A stretch of 64,000 nucleotides of DNA from an uncultured Hungatella sp. GTDB taxonomy: Bacteria; Bacillota; Clostridia; Lachnospirales; Lachnospiraceae. The stretch's first letter is position 1, and every line of letters starts with the position of its first letter. Positions 17,346 to 27,067 of this stretch are shown here, piece after piece. Location: assembly GCA_910579515.1 (NCBI GenBank), contig CAJTUV010000009.1, positions 1 to 64,000 of the forward strand, given 5' to 3'. A program made the translations under genes and the position numbers. A model generated the notes under the pieces. That model did not search any database, was not told the DNA's origin, and was given only the letters and a program-made list of their open reading frames with translations.

Positions 17346-19580
17346 ATGGCAGAAAAGATTTTGACAACCGAATATTCGGAGGAAATGCAGCGCAGTTACA
17401 TGAACTACTCCATGAGCGTCATTACGGCCAGAGCCATACCCGACGCCAGGGACGGCTTAAAACCGGTACAGAGAAGAGTGCTTTATGATATGAGCGAACT
17501 GAGGCTGGGTTATGACAAGCCCCATCGGAAATCCGCCCGTATCGTAGGCGATACCATGGGTAAGTATCATCCCCACGGCGATAGTTCTATTTATGAAACT
17601 CTGGTGGTTTTGTCTCAGAGTTTTAAAAAGGGCATGGCTTTGGTAGATGGTCATGGAAACTTCGGCTCCATTGAAGGAGACGGAGCGGCAGCAATGCGAT
17701 ACACGGAGGCAAGACTGGAAAAATTTGCTCAAGAGGTGTATTTAAAAGATTTAGACAAGACGGTAGCTTTTGTCCCGAACTATGATGAGACGGAAAAAGA
17801 ACCGGAGGTTCTTCCAGTCAGAGTGCCCAATCTTTTGATTAACGGCGCGGAAGGGATCGCTGTGGGAATGAGCACCAGCATCCCGCCTCACAATTTAGGA
17901 GAGGTTATCGATGCAGTAAAAGCATACATTGCCGATCCTGATATTTCCACACAGGAACTTCTCCTTCTGATGCCCGGACCTGATTTTCCTACAGGGGGAA
18001 TTATTGCCAATAAGAAGGATTTGCTGGAAATCTATGAGACGGGAACCGGAAAAATCAAGCTGCGGGGAAGAATCGAGGTAGAGTTAGGAAAGCGAAAAAG
18101 CGATAAGGATAAATTGATTATCACGGAAATCCCCTACACCATGGTGGGGGCGGGAATCAATAAATTTCTGATGGACGTGGCGGATTTGGTGGAGTCCAAA
18201 AAGCTTCCCGACGTGACGGACATTTCCAACCAATCCAATAAAGAGGGAATCCGCATTGTGCTGGAGCTGAAAAAAGATGCAGATGTGGAGCGAATCAAAA
18301 ACATCTTATATAAGAAGACTAAGTTAGAGGATACCTTTGGCGTCAACATGCTGGCCATCGCAAAGGGGCGGCCGGAAACCTTAAATTTAAGGGGAATTCT
18401 TAAGAACTATCTGGAGTTTCAGTATGAGAACAATGAACGAAAATACAGAGTTTTACTTGATAAGGAGCTGGAGAAAAAGGAAATCAAGGAGGGCCTCATT
18501 CAGGCCTGTGACGTCATTGATCTGATTATCGCTATTTTAAGAGGCTCAAAAAGTTTAAAAGATGCCAAGCTCTGCCTTACCACAGGGGATACCAGTAAAA
18601 TCAAATTTAAGGTCCCCGGATTTGAGGATGACGCCAAAAAGCTTCACTTTACAGAAAGGCAGGCAGACGCCATTCTGGAAATGCGGTTATATAAATTAAT
18701 CGGCCTGGAAATCCTGGCCCTTGAAAAAGAGTATAAAGAAACTCTGCGAAAAATCAAGGAGTATACAAAGATTTTAGAGAGCAAGGCCACGATGGATCAG
18801 GTGATTATCCAGGATTTGGACGCTATCAAAGAGGAATTTGCCCTTCTTCGCCGAACAGATATTGAGGATGGCAAAGAGGCGGTGTATGAAGAAGCGCCTG
18901 TGGAGATTCAGGAGGTCGCCTTTATTATGGATCGGTTTGGCTACTGCAAGCTTCTGGACAGAAACAGCTTTGAGCGGAATCAGGAAACGGTCATGTCAGA
19001 GCACCCTTACGTTTTGCGTTGCATGAGCACAGACAAGATCTGTCTGTTTACAGACGCAGGCAATCTTCACCAGGTGAAGGTGGCGGATATTCCTATGGGA
19101 AAGCTTCGGGAAAAGGGAACCCCCATTGACAATTTGAGCAAATTTGACGGGGCGAAGGAGCAAATCCTTTACTTAACCAGCCTGGATCAGATGATGGGAA
19201 AGCGGTTAATTTTTGCCACGAAGATGGCTCTTTTAAAAGTGGTTTGTGCAGAAGAATTTATCACCAATAATCGAACGGTGGCTTCCACCAAGTTTCAGGA
19301 CGAGGACAGACTGGTCACAGTTCGCCTGGCTTCGGAAGGAGACGTGGTCTTACAGACTGTAAAAGGATATTTCTTGCGGTTCCCTCTCACAGAGATTTCT
19401 GAGATGAAAAAAAATTCCAAGGGTGTGAGGGGTATGAAGCTGGAGGTGGAGGACGAGCTGGAGCATTTGTATCTGGTAAACGAAGACCCAGTAATCAGCT
19501 ACAAAAAGAAAGAGATTCAACTAAATCGGTTAAAAACAGCCAAACGAGACGGGAAAGGGACAAAGGTGAGGCTGTCATAA
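17346..19580 (+). CDS. parC: Type IIA topoisomerase subunit A (ParC-like)
   Basis: A 744-residue DNA cleavage subunit with catalytic Tyr119 ('AMRYTEARL'). The quinolone-interaction segment is 'HPHGDSSIYE', with Ser80 and Glu84 at the positions equivalent to E. coli GyrA S83 and D87, i.e. the usual susceptible-type residues. The C-terminal pinwheel has no QRRGGKG GyrA box; 'GVRGMKLE' sits near the end instead, which favours topoisomerase IV. The start is ATG at 17346 after GGGAGGAG, 10 bases after the B subunit stop. Confidence 0.85.
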   Translation: MAEKILTTEYSEEMQRSYMNYSMSVITARAIPDARDGLKPVQRRVLYDMSELRLGYDKPHRKSARIVGDTMGKYHPHGDSSIYETLVVLSQSFKKGMALVDGHGNFGSIEGDGAAAMRYTEARLEKFAQEVYLKDLDKTVAFVPNYDETEKEPEVLPVRVPNLLINGAEGIAVGMSTSIPPHNLGEVIDAVKAYIADPDISTQELLLLMPGPDFPTGGIIANKKDLLEIYETGTGKIKLRGRIEVELGKRKSDKDKLIITEIPYTMVGAGINKFLMDVADLVESKKLPDVTDISNQSNKEGIRIVLELKKDADVERIKNILYKKTKLEDTFGVNMLAIAKGRPETLNLRGILKNYLEFQYENNERKYRVLLDKELEKKEIKEGLIQACDVIDLIIAILRGSKSLKDAKLCLTTGDTSKIKFKVPGFEDDAKKLHFTERQADAILEMRLYKLIGLEILALEKEYKETLRKIKEYTKILESKATMDQVIIQDLDAIKEEFALLRRTDIEDGKEAVYEEAPVEIQEVAFIMDRFGYCKLLDRNSFERNQETVMSEHPYVLRCMSTDKICLFTDAGNLHQVKVADIPMGKLREKGTPIDNLSKFDGAKEQILYLTSLDQMMGKRLIFATKMALLKVVCAEEFITNNRTVASTKFQDEDRLVTVRLASEGDVVLQTVKGYFLRFPLTEISEMKKNSKGVRGMKLEVEDELEHLYLVNEDPVISYKKKEIQLNRLKTAKRDGKGTKVRLS

Positions 19581-19613
19581 GCAATTTATAAAAAATGAAA
19601 GGGGATTACAACA

Positions 19614-20336
19614 ATGGCAAATTCAAAGGTACCAACTCCACACATTCAGGCTTTAGAAGGGGAAATTGCAGAGACCATACTTCTTCCCGGAGATCCTCTG
19701 CGGGCGAAATTTATTGCAGACAATTTTTTAACAGAGGTAAAGCAGTTTAACGCCACCAGAAACATGTTAGGATTTACAGGGCTTTATGAGGGAAAACCAG
19801 TGTCTGTGATGGGGACTGGTATGGGATGTCCTTCTATCGGAATCTATTCTTATGAGTTGATTCACTTTTATGGCTGTAAAAATTTGATTCGCGTAGGCAC
19901 AGCCGGAGCTCTGAATCCGAAATGCAAGGTGAGAGACATGGTTTTTGGCATGGGAGCCTGCACCACCTCTAACTATGTGCGTCTGTTTGGCCTTCCAGGG
20001 GATTATTCCTGCATTGCAAGCTATGAATTGCTGTCAAAAGCCGTGGAAAGCGCCAAAGCCCTGGGATTGGAATACCATGTTGGAAACATCTTAAGCTCCG
20101 ACATGTTCTACGCTCCTGACAAGAAAGTGGAAGGCGGCATGACCTGGACGGATATGGGGGTTTTGGCTGTGGAGATGGAGGCGGCCGCTCTCTATAGCAA
20201 TGCGGCTGCAGCAGGAGCCAATGCTTTATGTATTGTCACCATTTCCGATTCCGAGGTGACCGGAGAAGTCACCACAGCTCAGGAAAGACAGACAACGTTT
20301 ACGAATATGATGAAGGTGGCGCTGTCACTGGCTTAA
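19614..20336 (+). CDS. deoD: Purine-nucleoside phosphorylase, DeoD type
   Basis: A 240-residue hexameric PNP: 'LLPGDPLRAKFIAD' near residue 22, 'NMLGFTGLYEGKPVSVMGTGMG' near 50, and 'EMEAAALYSNA' with 'TISDSEVTGE' in the nucleoside-binding part. It phosphorolyses purine (deoxy)nucleosides for salvage. Full length. It follows the parC-like gene by 33 bases with AAAGGGG before the ATG. Confidence 0.95.
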   Translation: MANSKVPTPHIQALEGEIAETILLPGDPLRAKFIADNFLTEVKQFNATRNMLGFTGLYEGKPVSVMGTGMGCPSIGIYSYELIHFYGCKNLIRVGTAGALNPKCKVRDMVFGMGACTTSNYVRLFGLPGDYSCIASYELLSKAVESAKALGLEYHVGNILSSDMFYAPDKKVEGGMTWTDMGVLAVEMEAAALYSNAAAAGANALCIVTISDSEVTGEVTTAQERQTTFTNMMKVALSLA

Positions 20337-20411
20337 ACATGAAATTCCCTTGCTTTTTTTCAAACTTTGTTATAGGATAATTACGACACATTATGAAAGA
20401 GGAGAAAGACC

Positions 20412-21500
20412 ATGGAAAGAAAATTGAAAGTCGGCGTTTTGGGCGCAACAGGTATGGTAGGGCAGCGTTTTCTTGCGCTTTTGGAGAACCATCCCTGGTA
20501 TGAGGTGACCACAGTAGCCGCCAGTCCCCGTTCCGCTGGGAAAACTTACGAAGAGGCTGTAGGCAGCCGTTGGAAAATGACAACTCCTATACCAGAAGCT
20601 GTAAAGAATCTGGTAGTGATGAATGTAAATGATGTAGAAACTGTTGCCGCGTCTGTAGATTTTGTGTTCAGCGCAGTGGATATGACCAAAGAAGAAATCA
20701 AGGCGATTGAGGAGGCGTATGCCAAGACAGAGACTCCGGTAGTCTCCAATAACAGCGCCCACAGATGGACCCAAGATGTGCCCATGGTGGTTCCGGAGAT
20801 CAATCCAGAGCATTTTCAGGTGATTGAAGCTCAGAAAAAGCGTCTGGGAACAGAAAAAGGATTTATCGCGGTAAAACCAAATTGCTCAATCCAGAGCTAT
20901 GCTCCGGTTCTGACAGCGTGGAAAGAATTTGAACCGTATGAAGTGGTGGCTACCACATACCAGGCGATTTCCGGAGCGGGAAAGACCTTTCAGGACTGGC
21001 CGGAGATGGAGGGAAATCTGATTCCTTATATCGGAGGAGAGGAAGAAAAGAGCGAGCAGGAGCCGCTTCGCCTTTGGGGAAAGGTGGAAGGAGGCGTCAT
21101 TGTAAAGGCCCAGGAGCCTGTGATTACCTGCCAGTGCCTTAGAGTTCCGGTATTGGATGGCCATACGGCGGCAGTATTTGTGAATTTTAGAAAGAAACCT
21201 TCCAAAGAGCAGTTGATTGAAAAACTGGAAAGTTTTAAAGGGCTTCCTCAAGAGTTAAAACTTCCCAGCGCTCCAAAGCAGTTTATCCAGTATCTGTCAG
21301 AAGACAATCGTCCACAGGTGTCTCTGGATGTGAACTTTGAAAACGGCATGGGAATTTCTATCGGACGTTTGAGGGAAGACAAGCTGTATGATTATAAATT
21401 TGTGGGATTGTCCCATAATACTATCCGCGGCGCGGCAGGCGGGTCTATTTTGTGTGCTGAACTTTTGACTGCCCAGGGGTATATTAAGGCAAAACAGTAG
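20412..21500 (+). CDS. asd: Aspartate-semialdehyde dehydrogenase
   Basis: A 362-residue enzyme with NADP motif 'GVLGATGMVGQRFL' (8-21), catalytic Cys in 'KPNCSIQSY' and 'TYQAISGAGKTF'. The sequence resembles the archaeal/fungal-type Asd common in clostridia, not the E. coli form. It makes aspartate semialdehyde from aspartyl phosphate for lysine/diaminopimelate, threonine and methionine synthesis. Monocistronic-looking, with GAGGAGAAAGACC before the ATG. Confidence 0.94.
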   Translation: MERKLKVGVLGATGMVGQRFLALLENHPWYEVTTVAASPRSAGKTYEEAVGSRWKMTTPIPEAVKNLVVMNVNDVETVAASVDFVFSAVDMTKEEIKAIEEAYAKTETPVVSNNSAHRWTQDVPMVVPEINPEHFQVIEAQKKRLGTEKGFIAVKPNCSIQSYAPVLTAWKEFEPYEVVATTYQAISGAGKTFQDWPEMEGNLIPYIGGEEEKSEQEPLRLWGKVEGGVIVKAQEPVITCQCLRVPVLDGHTAAVFVNFRKKPSKEQLIEKLESFKGLPQELKLPSAPKQFIQYLSEDNRPQVSLDVNFENGMGISIGRLREDKLYDYKFVGLSHNTIRGAAGGSILCAELLTAQGYIKAKQ

Positions 21501-21528
21501 GAGTTTTAACAAGAGGAGGTTGTGATTG

Positions 21529-22587
21529 ATGGGTTATACAAAAACAGAATTTGGTAAACTGGATAATGGAGACAAGGTGTATCGTTACACCTTGACCAAC
21601 AGCCAGGGAGTATCTGCTTCCTTTACGGATTTAGGCGGAATCTGGCTCACTATGATGGTGCCTGACAGAGAAGGAAAACTGGCAGATGTGGTGCTGGGTT
21701 ATGACAGTGTGGACGGAATTTTAAAAGGCCCCGGCCATCCGGGAGAGCCGGTGGGACGGAATGCCAACCGGATCGGAGGCGCAGAATTTACCTTAAACGG
21801 CGTGAAATATGAACTGGAAAAGAACAGCGGCGGCAAACATAACCTGCACAGCGGGCCAAACTACTATCGTGACCGGATTTGGGAGACTCAGGTAGAAGAG
21901 GAGGAGCTGGGAACGAGGATTTCCTTCTCCCTGTTTAGTCCAGACAAAGATCAGGGATACCCGGGAAATGCCGATATTACCGTGTCTTATACCTTAACAG
22001 AGGACAACAGCCTGAAACTGGACTATCATATGGTCTGCGATGCAGATACGGTTGCTAATTTTACCAATCACGCATATTTTAACCTGGCAGGTCATGATTC
22101 AGGCTGCGCCATGAATCAGAAGGTATGGATCGATGCCGATGCATTTACGCTTACGGATGCGGATTCTATTCCTACAGGAAAGCTGGAGTCTGTGAAAGGC
22201 ACGCCTTTGGACTTTACGGAAATGAAACCGATTGTCAGAGACATTGAAGAGGATTATGACCAGTTAAAGTGGGCCGGCGGCTTTGATCACAACTGGGCCT
22301 TAAATCATCCGGCGAAAGAACTGGCTTTGTGCGCTAAGGCTGTGGATGAAACCAGCGGACGGGGAATGGAAGTGTATACAGATCTTCCGGGCGTTCAGTT
22401 TTATACTGCCAATTCCATGTCTACAGATATGGGAAAAGGCGGATGCGTCTATCATAAGAGGGACGGATACTGTTTTGAAACCCAGTATTTTCCAAACGCT
22501 GTGAACAGACCGGAATTTGCCTCTTCTGTGTTAAAGGCAGGACAGGAGTATAAAACCACCACAATCTATAAATTTACTGTGGAGTAA
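21529..22587 (+). CDS. galM: Aldose 1-epimerase (galactose mutarotase)
   Basis: A 352-residue GalM-fold protein: 'GRNANRIGGAEFTLNG' near 73, 'NLHSGPNYYRDRIWE' near 104 (first catalytic His region), 'NFTNHAYFNLAGHDSG' near 182 and a C-terminal 'FETQYFPNAVNRPEF' with the catalytic Glu. It interconverts alpha and beta anomers of aldoses. ATG at 21529 is chosen (AGAGGAGG upstream); a TTG precedes it by one codon. It is 3 bases from topB downstream. Confidence 0.93.
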   Translation: MGYTKTEFGKLDNGDKVYRYTLTNSQGVSASFTDLGGIWLTMMVPDREGKLADVVLGYDSVDGILKGPGHPGEPVGRNANRIGGAEFTLNGVKYELEKNSGGKHNLHSGPNYYRDRIWETQVEEEELGTRISFSLFSPDKDQGYPGNADITVSYTLTEDNSLKLDYHMVCDADTVANFTNHAYFNLAGHDSGCAMNQKVWIDADAFTLTDADSIPTGKLESVKGTPLDFTEMKPIVRDIEEDYDQLKWAGGFDHNWALNHPAKELALCAKAVDETSGRGMEVYTDLPGVQFYTANSMSTDMGKGGCVYHKRDGYCFETQYFPNAVNRPEFASSVLKAGQEYKTTTIYKFTVE

Positions 22588-22590
22588 TAC

Positions 22591-24603
22591 ATGACAAAAT
22601 CTTTATACATAGCAGAAAAGCCAAGCGTTGCCCAGGAATTTGCCAATGCGCTGAAAAAGAACTGGGCAAGGCGAGACGGCTATCTGGAGGCGGAGGACGC
22701 CGTCGTCACCTGGTGCGTGGGTCATTTGATCACCATGAGCTATCCGGAAAGCTATGACCCAAAACTAAAGCGATGGAGTCTGGAGACTCTGCCATTTTTA
22801 CCAAAGGAATTTAAATATCAGGTAATTGAAAATGTTTCAAAACAATTTCGGATTGTCAGCGGTCTTTTGAATCGGGAAGATATAAAGACCATTTATATCT
22901 GCACAGACTCTGGCCGGGAGGGAGAATACATCTATCGCCTGGTGGACCAGATGTCAGGAGTAAAAGAAAAAAAACGAAAACGGGTTTGGATTGATTCCCA
23001 GACAGAGGAAGAAATTCTGCGCGGCATTCGAGAAGCGAAGGATTGGAGCGTGTATAACAATCTGTCGGCTTCCGCGTATTTACGTGCCAAAGAGGATTAT
23101 CTGATGGGAATCAATTTTTCTCGCCTTTTGACGTTAAAATATGGAAACGCAGTGTCGAATTATTTGAAAAAAGATCGGACTGTGGTGTCTGTGGGCAGGG
23201 TTATGACCTGCGTATTGGGAATGGTGGTCCGCAGGGAGCGGGAGATTCGAAATTTTGTAAAAACTCCGTTTTACCGTGTTATCGGGACTTTTACTTGTCA
23301 GGAACTGGAATTTGAGGGAGAATGGAAAGCCGTAAAGGGCTCTCGTTACTTTGAAACCCCATTTTTATATAAAGACAATGGATTTAAGGAGAGAAAGACA
23401 GCTCAGGAACTGATTGATTTTTTATCACAGAATCCGCCTCTTAAGGCGCTTGTAGTCTGTGTGGAGAGAAAAAAGGAGACGAAGAATCCGCCTCTTCTTT
23501 ATAATTTAGCAGAATTACAGAACGATTGCTCTAAAATGTTTAAGATTAGCCCAGACGAGACCTTGCGGGTGGTTCAGGAGTTATATGAGAAGAAACTGGT
23601 AACGTATCCGAGAACGGACGCCAGAGTGTTATCCACAGCGGTCGCCAAAGAGATTTCTAAAAATATCACAGGATTGAAACAGCATGGAACGGTTGGAGGA
23701 TTTGCCGACGAGGTTCTTCGGACAGGGACGTATCAGACCATTGCAAAGACAAGATATGTGAATGATAAGCAGATTACAGACCATTATGCCATAATTCCTA
23801 CGGGCCAGGGACTTGGCGCTTTAAAGAGCCTGCCTCCTCTGTCGGCCAAGGTGTACGAGGTGATAGCGAGGCGCTTTTTGAGTATCTTTTATCCGCCTGC
23901 AGTTTATCAGAAGACTACAGTGGAGCTGGTAAAGCAGAATGAGCACTTTTTCGCCAGTTTTAAGGTGTTGGCAGAACAGGGGTATCTGAAAGTTTCCGGT
24001 AGTTTGACTGGAAAGAAAAAAACAGAATCTCAGGAGGATGAGGAGTCGGAAAAAAACAAAAAAGACTTAGAAAATCCGGAGTTTTTGAAAATGCTGGCGT
24101 CGCTGAAAAAGGGAATGGAACTGAATATTCAGGGATTTGCCATCAGGGAAGGAGAGACTTCTCCGCCAAAACGCTATACATCAGGGTCCATGATACTTGC
24201 CATGGAAAACGCAGGGCAGTTGATAGAAGACGAAGAACTCAGGGCTCAGATTAAGGGAAGCGGAATCGGCACCAGCGCCACAAGAGCGGAGATACTGAAA
24301 AAACTGGTCAACATTCAGTATCTGGCATTAAACAACAAAACCCAGGTGATCACCCCTACTCTGTTAGGAGAATTAATTTTTGAAGTGGTCAACAGTTCGA
24401 TCAAGCAGCTTTTGAATCCAGATTTGACCGCCAGCTGGGAAAAAGGGCTTACTTATGTGGCAGAGGGCAGCATCACATCCGACGAATATATGACAAAATT
24501 AGAAAACTTTGTAGCCGGCAGAACATATAATGTGTTAAGGCTGAATAATCAGGTCCAGTTGAGGGATAATTTTGATATAGCGGCTGTTTATTACAAAAAA
24601 TAG
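22591..24603 (+). CDS. topB: DNA topoisomerase III (type IA)
   Basis: A 670-residue type IA topoisomerase: TOPRIM start 'SLYIAEKPSVAQEFANAL' (4-21), acidic 'TDSGREGEYIYRL' near 109 and the active-site tyrosine in 'KLVTYPRTDARVLS' near 340. The C-terminus ends without zinc fingers. It is somewhat shorter than B. subtilis TopB. The gene is essentially fused in transcription to galM (3-base gap). Type IA enzymes of this shape occur both as chromosomal TopB and on integrative elements; its setting among housekeeping genes favours the former. Confidence 0.92.
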   Translation: MTKSLYIAEKPSVAQEFANALKKNWARRDGYLEAEDAVVTWCVGHLITMSYPESYDPKLKRWSLETLPFLPKEFKYQVIENVSKQFRIVSGLLNREDIKTIYICTDSGREGEYIYRLVDQMSGVKEKKRKRVWIDSQTEEEILRGIREAKDWSVYNNLSASAYLRAKEDYLMGINFSRLLTLKYGNAVSNYLKKDRTVVSVGRVMTCVLGMVVRREREIRNFVKTPFYRVIGTFTCQELEFEGEWKAVKGSRYFETPFLYKDNGFKERKTAQELIDFLSQNPPLKALVVCVERKKETKNPPLLYNLAELQNDCSKMFKISPDETLRVVQELYEKKLVTYPRTDARVLSTAVAKEISKNITGLKQHGTVGGFADEVLRTGTYQTIAKTRYVNDKQITDHYAIIPTGQGLGALKSLPPLSAKVYEVIARRFLSIFYPPAVYQKTTVELVKQNEHFFASFKVLAEQGYLKVSGSLTGKKKTESQEDEESEKNKKDLENPEFLKMLASLKKGMELNIQGFAIREGETSPPKRYTSGSMILAMENAGQLIEDEELRAQIKGSGIGTSATRAEILKKLVNIQYLALNNKTQVITPTLLGELIFEVVNSSIKQLLNPDLTASWEKGLTYVAEGSITSDEYMTKLENFVAGRTYNVLRLNNQVQLRDNFDIAAVYYKK

Positions 24604-24626
24604 GGAAGAGCTAATAAGGAGGACAT

Positions 24627-25298
24627 ATGAATAAGGAACAGATGACAATCAATCAGTTATACGATCTTACTAAGACCATCGCGGGAAGTATGATGGAACA
24701 GTACACATACCCATGGGAGGTATTGCCTCATATTGGAGAGATGATAGCGGCGATCTCTGCGATTCTTCCGAAAGACGATTATAACTGTATTAGCGGAAAC
24801 ATCTGGATTCATAAATCCGTTCAGATGCCTCCTATTGCGACAGTCAAAGGTCCGGCCATTATCTGTGCTAATACAGAAGTCCGGCCCGGAGCTTTTATCA
24901 GGGGAAATGTAATTGTTGGGGAAGGGGCTGTGGTGGGAAACTCCACAGAGCTAAAGAACGTTATTCTATTTGACGGGGTTCAGGTTCCCCATTACAATTA
25001 TGTGGGAGACTCTATTTTAGGGTACAAGTCCCACATGGGAGCCAGTTCTTTGACTTCCAATGTAAAGTCTGACAAGACTTTGGTAAAGGTTCACGGAGAG
25101 GATGGAGACATTGATACCGGACTTAAAAAGTTTGGGGCGATGGTAGGAGACTTTGTGGAAGTAGGATGCGGTTCTGTGTTAAATCCAGGCACGATAGTAG
25201 GTTCCCATTCTAATATTTATCCCCTTTCCAGCGTGAGAGGGACTGTGAATAGCAATTCCATTTACAAACGTGAGGACGTAATTGTAGAAAAACAGTAA
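24627..25298 (+). CDS. Left-handed beta-helix (hexapeptide) acyltransferase-like protein, GlmU C-domain-like
   Basis: A 223-residue protein. Residues about 65-215 show hexapeptide repeats ('PAIICANTEVRPGAFIRGNVIVGEGAVVGNST' split over several turns), as in the acetyltransferase half of GlmU. No nucleotidyltransferase domain (no GTAGA-type N-terminus), although pipelines often call such proteins UDP-GlcNAc pyrophosphorylase. The acceptor is unknown. It lies 24 bases downstream of topB and ends the run before the terminator at 25321. Confidence 0.72.
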   Translation: MNKEQMTINQLYDLTKTIAGSMMEQYTYPWEVLPHIGEMIAAISAILPKDDYNCISGNIWIHKSVQMPPIATVKGPAIICANTEVRPGAFIRGNVIVGEGAVVGNSTELKNVILFDGVQVPHYNYVGDSILGYKSHMGASSLTSNVKSDKTLVKVHGEDGDIDTGLKKFGAMVGDFVEVGCGSVLNPGTIVGSHSNIYPLSSVRGTVNSNSIYKREDVIVEKQ

Positions 25299-25320
25299 AA
25301 ACTTTATCTAGGTATCTGCG

Positions 25321-25356
25321 AGGGGCTCATGGAATAGAAAAGCATGAGCCTTTTTT
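25321..25356 (+). terminator. Intrinsic terminator after the topB run
   Basis: An 8-bp stem GGCTCATG/CATGAGCC with an 11-base loop followed by six T residues. Confidence 0.85.
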
Positions 25357-25451
25357 GAAAATTTTCCATGTTGACTCACTTTTTAGCCCTTGAATATATA
25401 GAAAAAATAGTACAATCAAAAAGACAGAGTACACGGTTGGAGGAAGAAGAA

Positions 25452-26237
25452 GTGAGAACGGCGGTTTGTGACGATGATAGAAAATTCTGTCACAGGATGA
25501 AGGGGATTTTGGAGCAGTATGAAGAAAAAAGAGAGATTTATATGGGGGTAGAACTGTTTTATGACGGAAATGAATTGTGTGAAAGTATGGCAAGGGGAGA
25601 GCGGTACGACCTGATCTTTCTGGATGTTCTTATGTCTGGAGTGAATGGAATCGAGACAGGGAAATATATTCGAAAGGCCATAGAGGATGAGGAAGCCAAA
25701 ATTATCTATGTTTCTTTTGATGAAGGCCATGCCGTGGATTTATTCCAGAATCAGCCTACCAATTTTCTGAAAAAGCCTGTGAAAACGGAACAGGTTTTTC
25801 ACACACTGGACGAGCTATCCAGAGCTGCAGAGAGAAGACGCACTCATTTTGTCTATAAACGTGGCAATTTAACTTACCGGATTCCTTATAGGGACATTTT
25901 TTATTATCAGAGTGCAGGAAGAAAGGTACAAATTCATACCAGAAACCGAGTATGGGAGTATAATGGGAAATTATCACATCTTCTGAAAGATGGGCTTCCT
26001 TCTGATTTTATTTCTATCCATAAATCTTATATTGTAAATCGCAATTATATCTCTGAAAAAAGATATGATAAAATCTATATAGCAGCGGAAAGAATCTGGC
26101 TGTCTATTAGTCAGGCTCACAGAAAAGAGGTGCGAAAAAGGCTGAAGGACCAGATCTCGAAACTTGGGACTGGGAGAAAATTTTCGACGAATTTTGACAG
26201 AATAACCGATGAATTTTGTCAAAAGACAAGGAAATAG
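25452..26237 (+). CDS. LytTR-type response regulator (orphan)
   Basis: A 261-residue regulator. The receiver domain is residues about 1-125 ('AVCDDD' acidic pocket, 'LIFLDVLMSGVNGIETG' with the phospho-acceptor Asp, 'KKPVKTEQ' conserved Lys). A LytTR DNA-binding domain follows (about 135-235: 'IPYRDIFYYQSAGRKVQIHT' and 'FISIHKSYIVNRNYI'). GTG at 25452 is the best start, with TTGGAGGAAG ahead; an upstream in-frame ATG would add residues unlike the family. No histidine kinase is adjacent, unlike AgrA/LytR operons. Confidence 0.88.
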   Translation: MRTAVCDDDRKFCHRMKGILEQYEEKREIYMGVELFYDGNELCESMARGERYDLIFLDVLMSGVNGIETGKYIRKAIEDEEAKIIYVSFDEGHAVDLFQNQPTNFLKKPVKTEQVFHTLDELSRAAERRRTHFVYKRGNLTYRIPYRDIFYYQSAGRKVQIHTRNRVWEYNGKLSHLLKDGLPSDFISIHKSYIVNRNYISEKRYDKIYIAAERIWLSISQAHRKEVRKRLKDQISKLGTGRKFSTNFDRITDEFCQKTRK

Positions 26238-26329
26238 AAAGAAGTATGGTAAAATTTTTTCAACGGCCATTGTTCTGACATGCCGCAGGATTCTCACCTG
26301 TTTCTGCATAGATGCCGTTTGGGAACTTT

Positions 26330-26385
26330 AAAAGGCGGACATGTTGCCACAATATCATTGGGGAGATATTGGGAACATACCCGCC
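26330..26385 (-). terminator. Long-stem terminator of ribU
   Basis: On the minus strand a 12-bp outer stem (GGCGGGTATGTT/AACATGTCCGCC, two wobble pairs) encloses a second stem and is followed by TTTTAAAG. It lies 12 bases after the ribU stop. The remaining bases 26238-26330 hold nothing I recognise. Confidence 0.7.
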
Positions 26386-26397
26386 GCTTCTTTATGC

Positions 26398-26994
26398 TTA
26401 TCCGTGAATAATGATGCTGATTCGTTTATAAACCAGGGTGGTGATGAGAGAAACCAGGGCTCCCTTTACCAAATTAAAAGGAGCTACACATGCAAAAGCA
26501 AAGGTCCACACATTGGAGACAACGGGATTTATGGCTGCTCCGGCTGCAATAATCGATTCCAGAGGCATAAAATTTGAGTAAAAGGGAATCATAACCAGAG
26601 CGTTTAGGACTGCTCCTATAACAGCCATGGAGACCGTTCCAATAATCATTCCTATAAGGGCGCCTTTTTTTGTTTTGTTCCGCTTATAGAGAAAGCCGGC
26701 AGGCAGAACTAAAGAGCAGCCGATGCAAAAATTGGCAAACTCGCCTACAAATCCGGTGGTAGTGGGTTTTAAGACTAATTTTACCAGGATTTTTACCAGC
26801 TCAATGACCAATCCGGCCAAAGGCCCCATGGAAAAGGTTCCCACCAAAACCGGAATCTCGCTTAAATCTAATCCATAGAAAGGCGGAGCGATAAAGGGAA
26901 TGGGAAATTCAAACAGCATGAGCACGGCTCCCAGCGCACCGAACATGCCCATAAGCACAAGATGTTTCAGGGTAAATAATTTGTTTTCTTTCAA
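26398..26994 (-). CDS. ribU: Riboflavin ECF transporter S-component RibU
   Basis: A 198-residue membrane protein with six predicted helices. 'LKHLVLMGMFGALGAVLMLFEFPIPF' (helix 1) and 'LSEIPVLVGTFSMGPLAGLVIELVKILVK' are typical of RibU, and the FMN riboswitch directly upstream confirms the ligand class. It takes up riboflavin with a shared ECF energising module encoded elsewhere. TTG at 26994 is chosen because AAAGGAGG lies 8 bases upstream and the homologous N-terminus begins there; the open frame continues upstream only through the riboswitch and terminator RNA. Confidence 0.92.
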   Translation of the reverse strand: MKENKLFTLKHLVLMGMFGALGAVLMLFEFPIPFIAPPFYGLDLSEIPVLVGTFSMGPLAGLVIELVKILVKLVLKPTTTGFVGEFANFCIGCSLVLPAGFLYKRNKTKKGALIGMIIGTVSMAVIGAVLNALVMIPFYSNFMPLESIIAAGAAINPVVSNVWTFAFACVAPFNLVKGALVSLITTLVYKRISIIIHG

Positions 26995-27012
26995 AATAAT
27001 ATCCTCCTTTAA

Positions 27013-27043
27013 AATAAAAAAGACCCTGAGATTTCCCAGGGCA
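27013..27043 (-). terminator. Attenuator terminator of the FMN riboswitch
   Basis: On the minus strand a stem of GCCCTGG-GAAATCT-CAGGGT type is followed by CTTTTTTATTTT, between the riboswitch and the ribU ribosome binding site. This implies transcription termination when FMN is bound. Confidence 0.85.
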
Positions 27044-27067
27044 TTAAAAATCTGCATAAATAATATA

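Noticed and set aside
17421..17600. Quinolone-resistance substitutions in the ParC-like subunit
   Set aside because: The positions equivalent to GyrA 83 and 87 are Ser and Glu, the normal state for this family.
22591..24603. topB as a sign of an integrative element
   Set aside because: Neighbours are housekeeping genes in a tight run and no conjugation or integrase gene is near.
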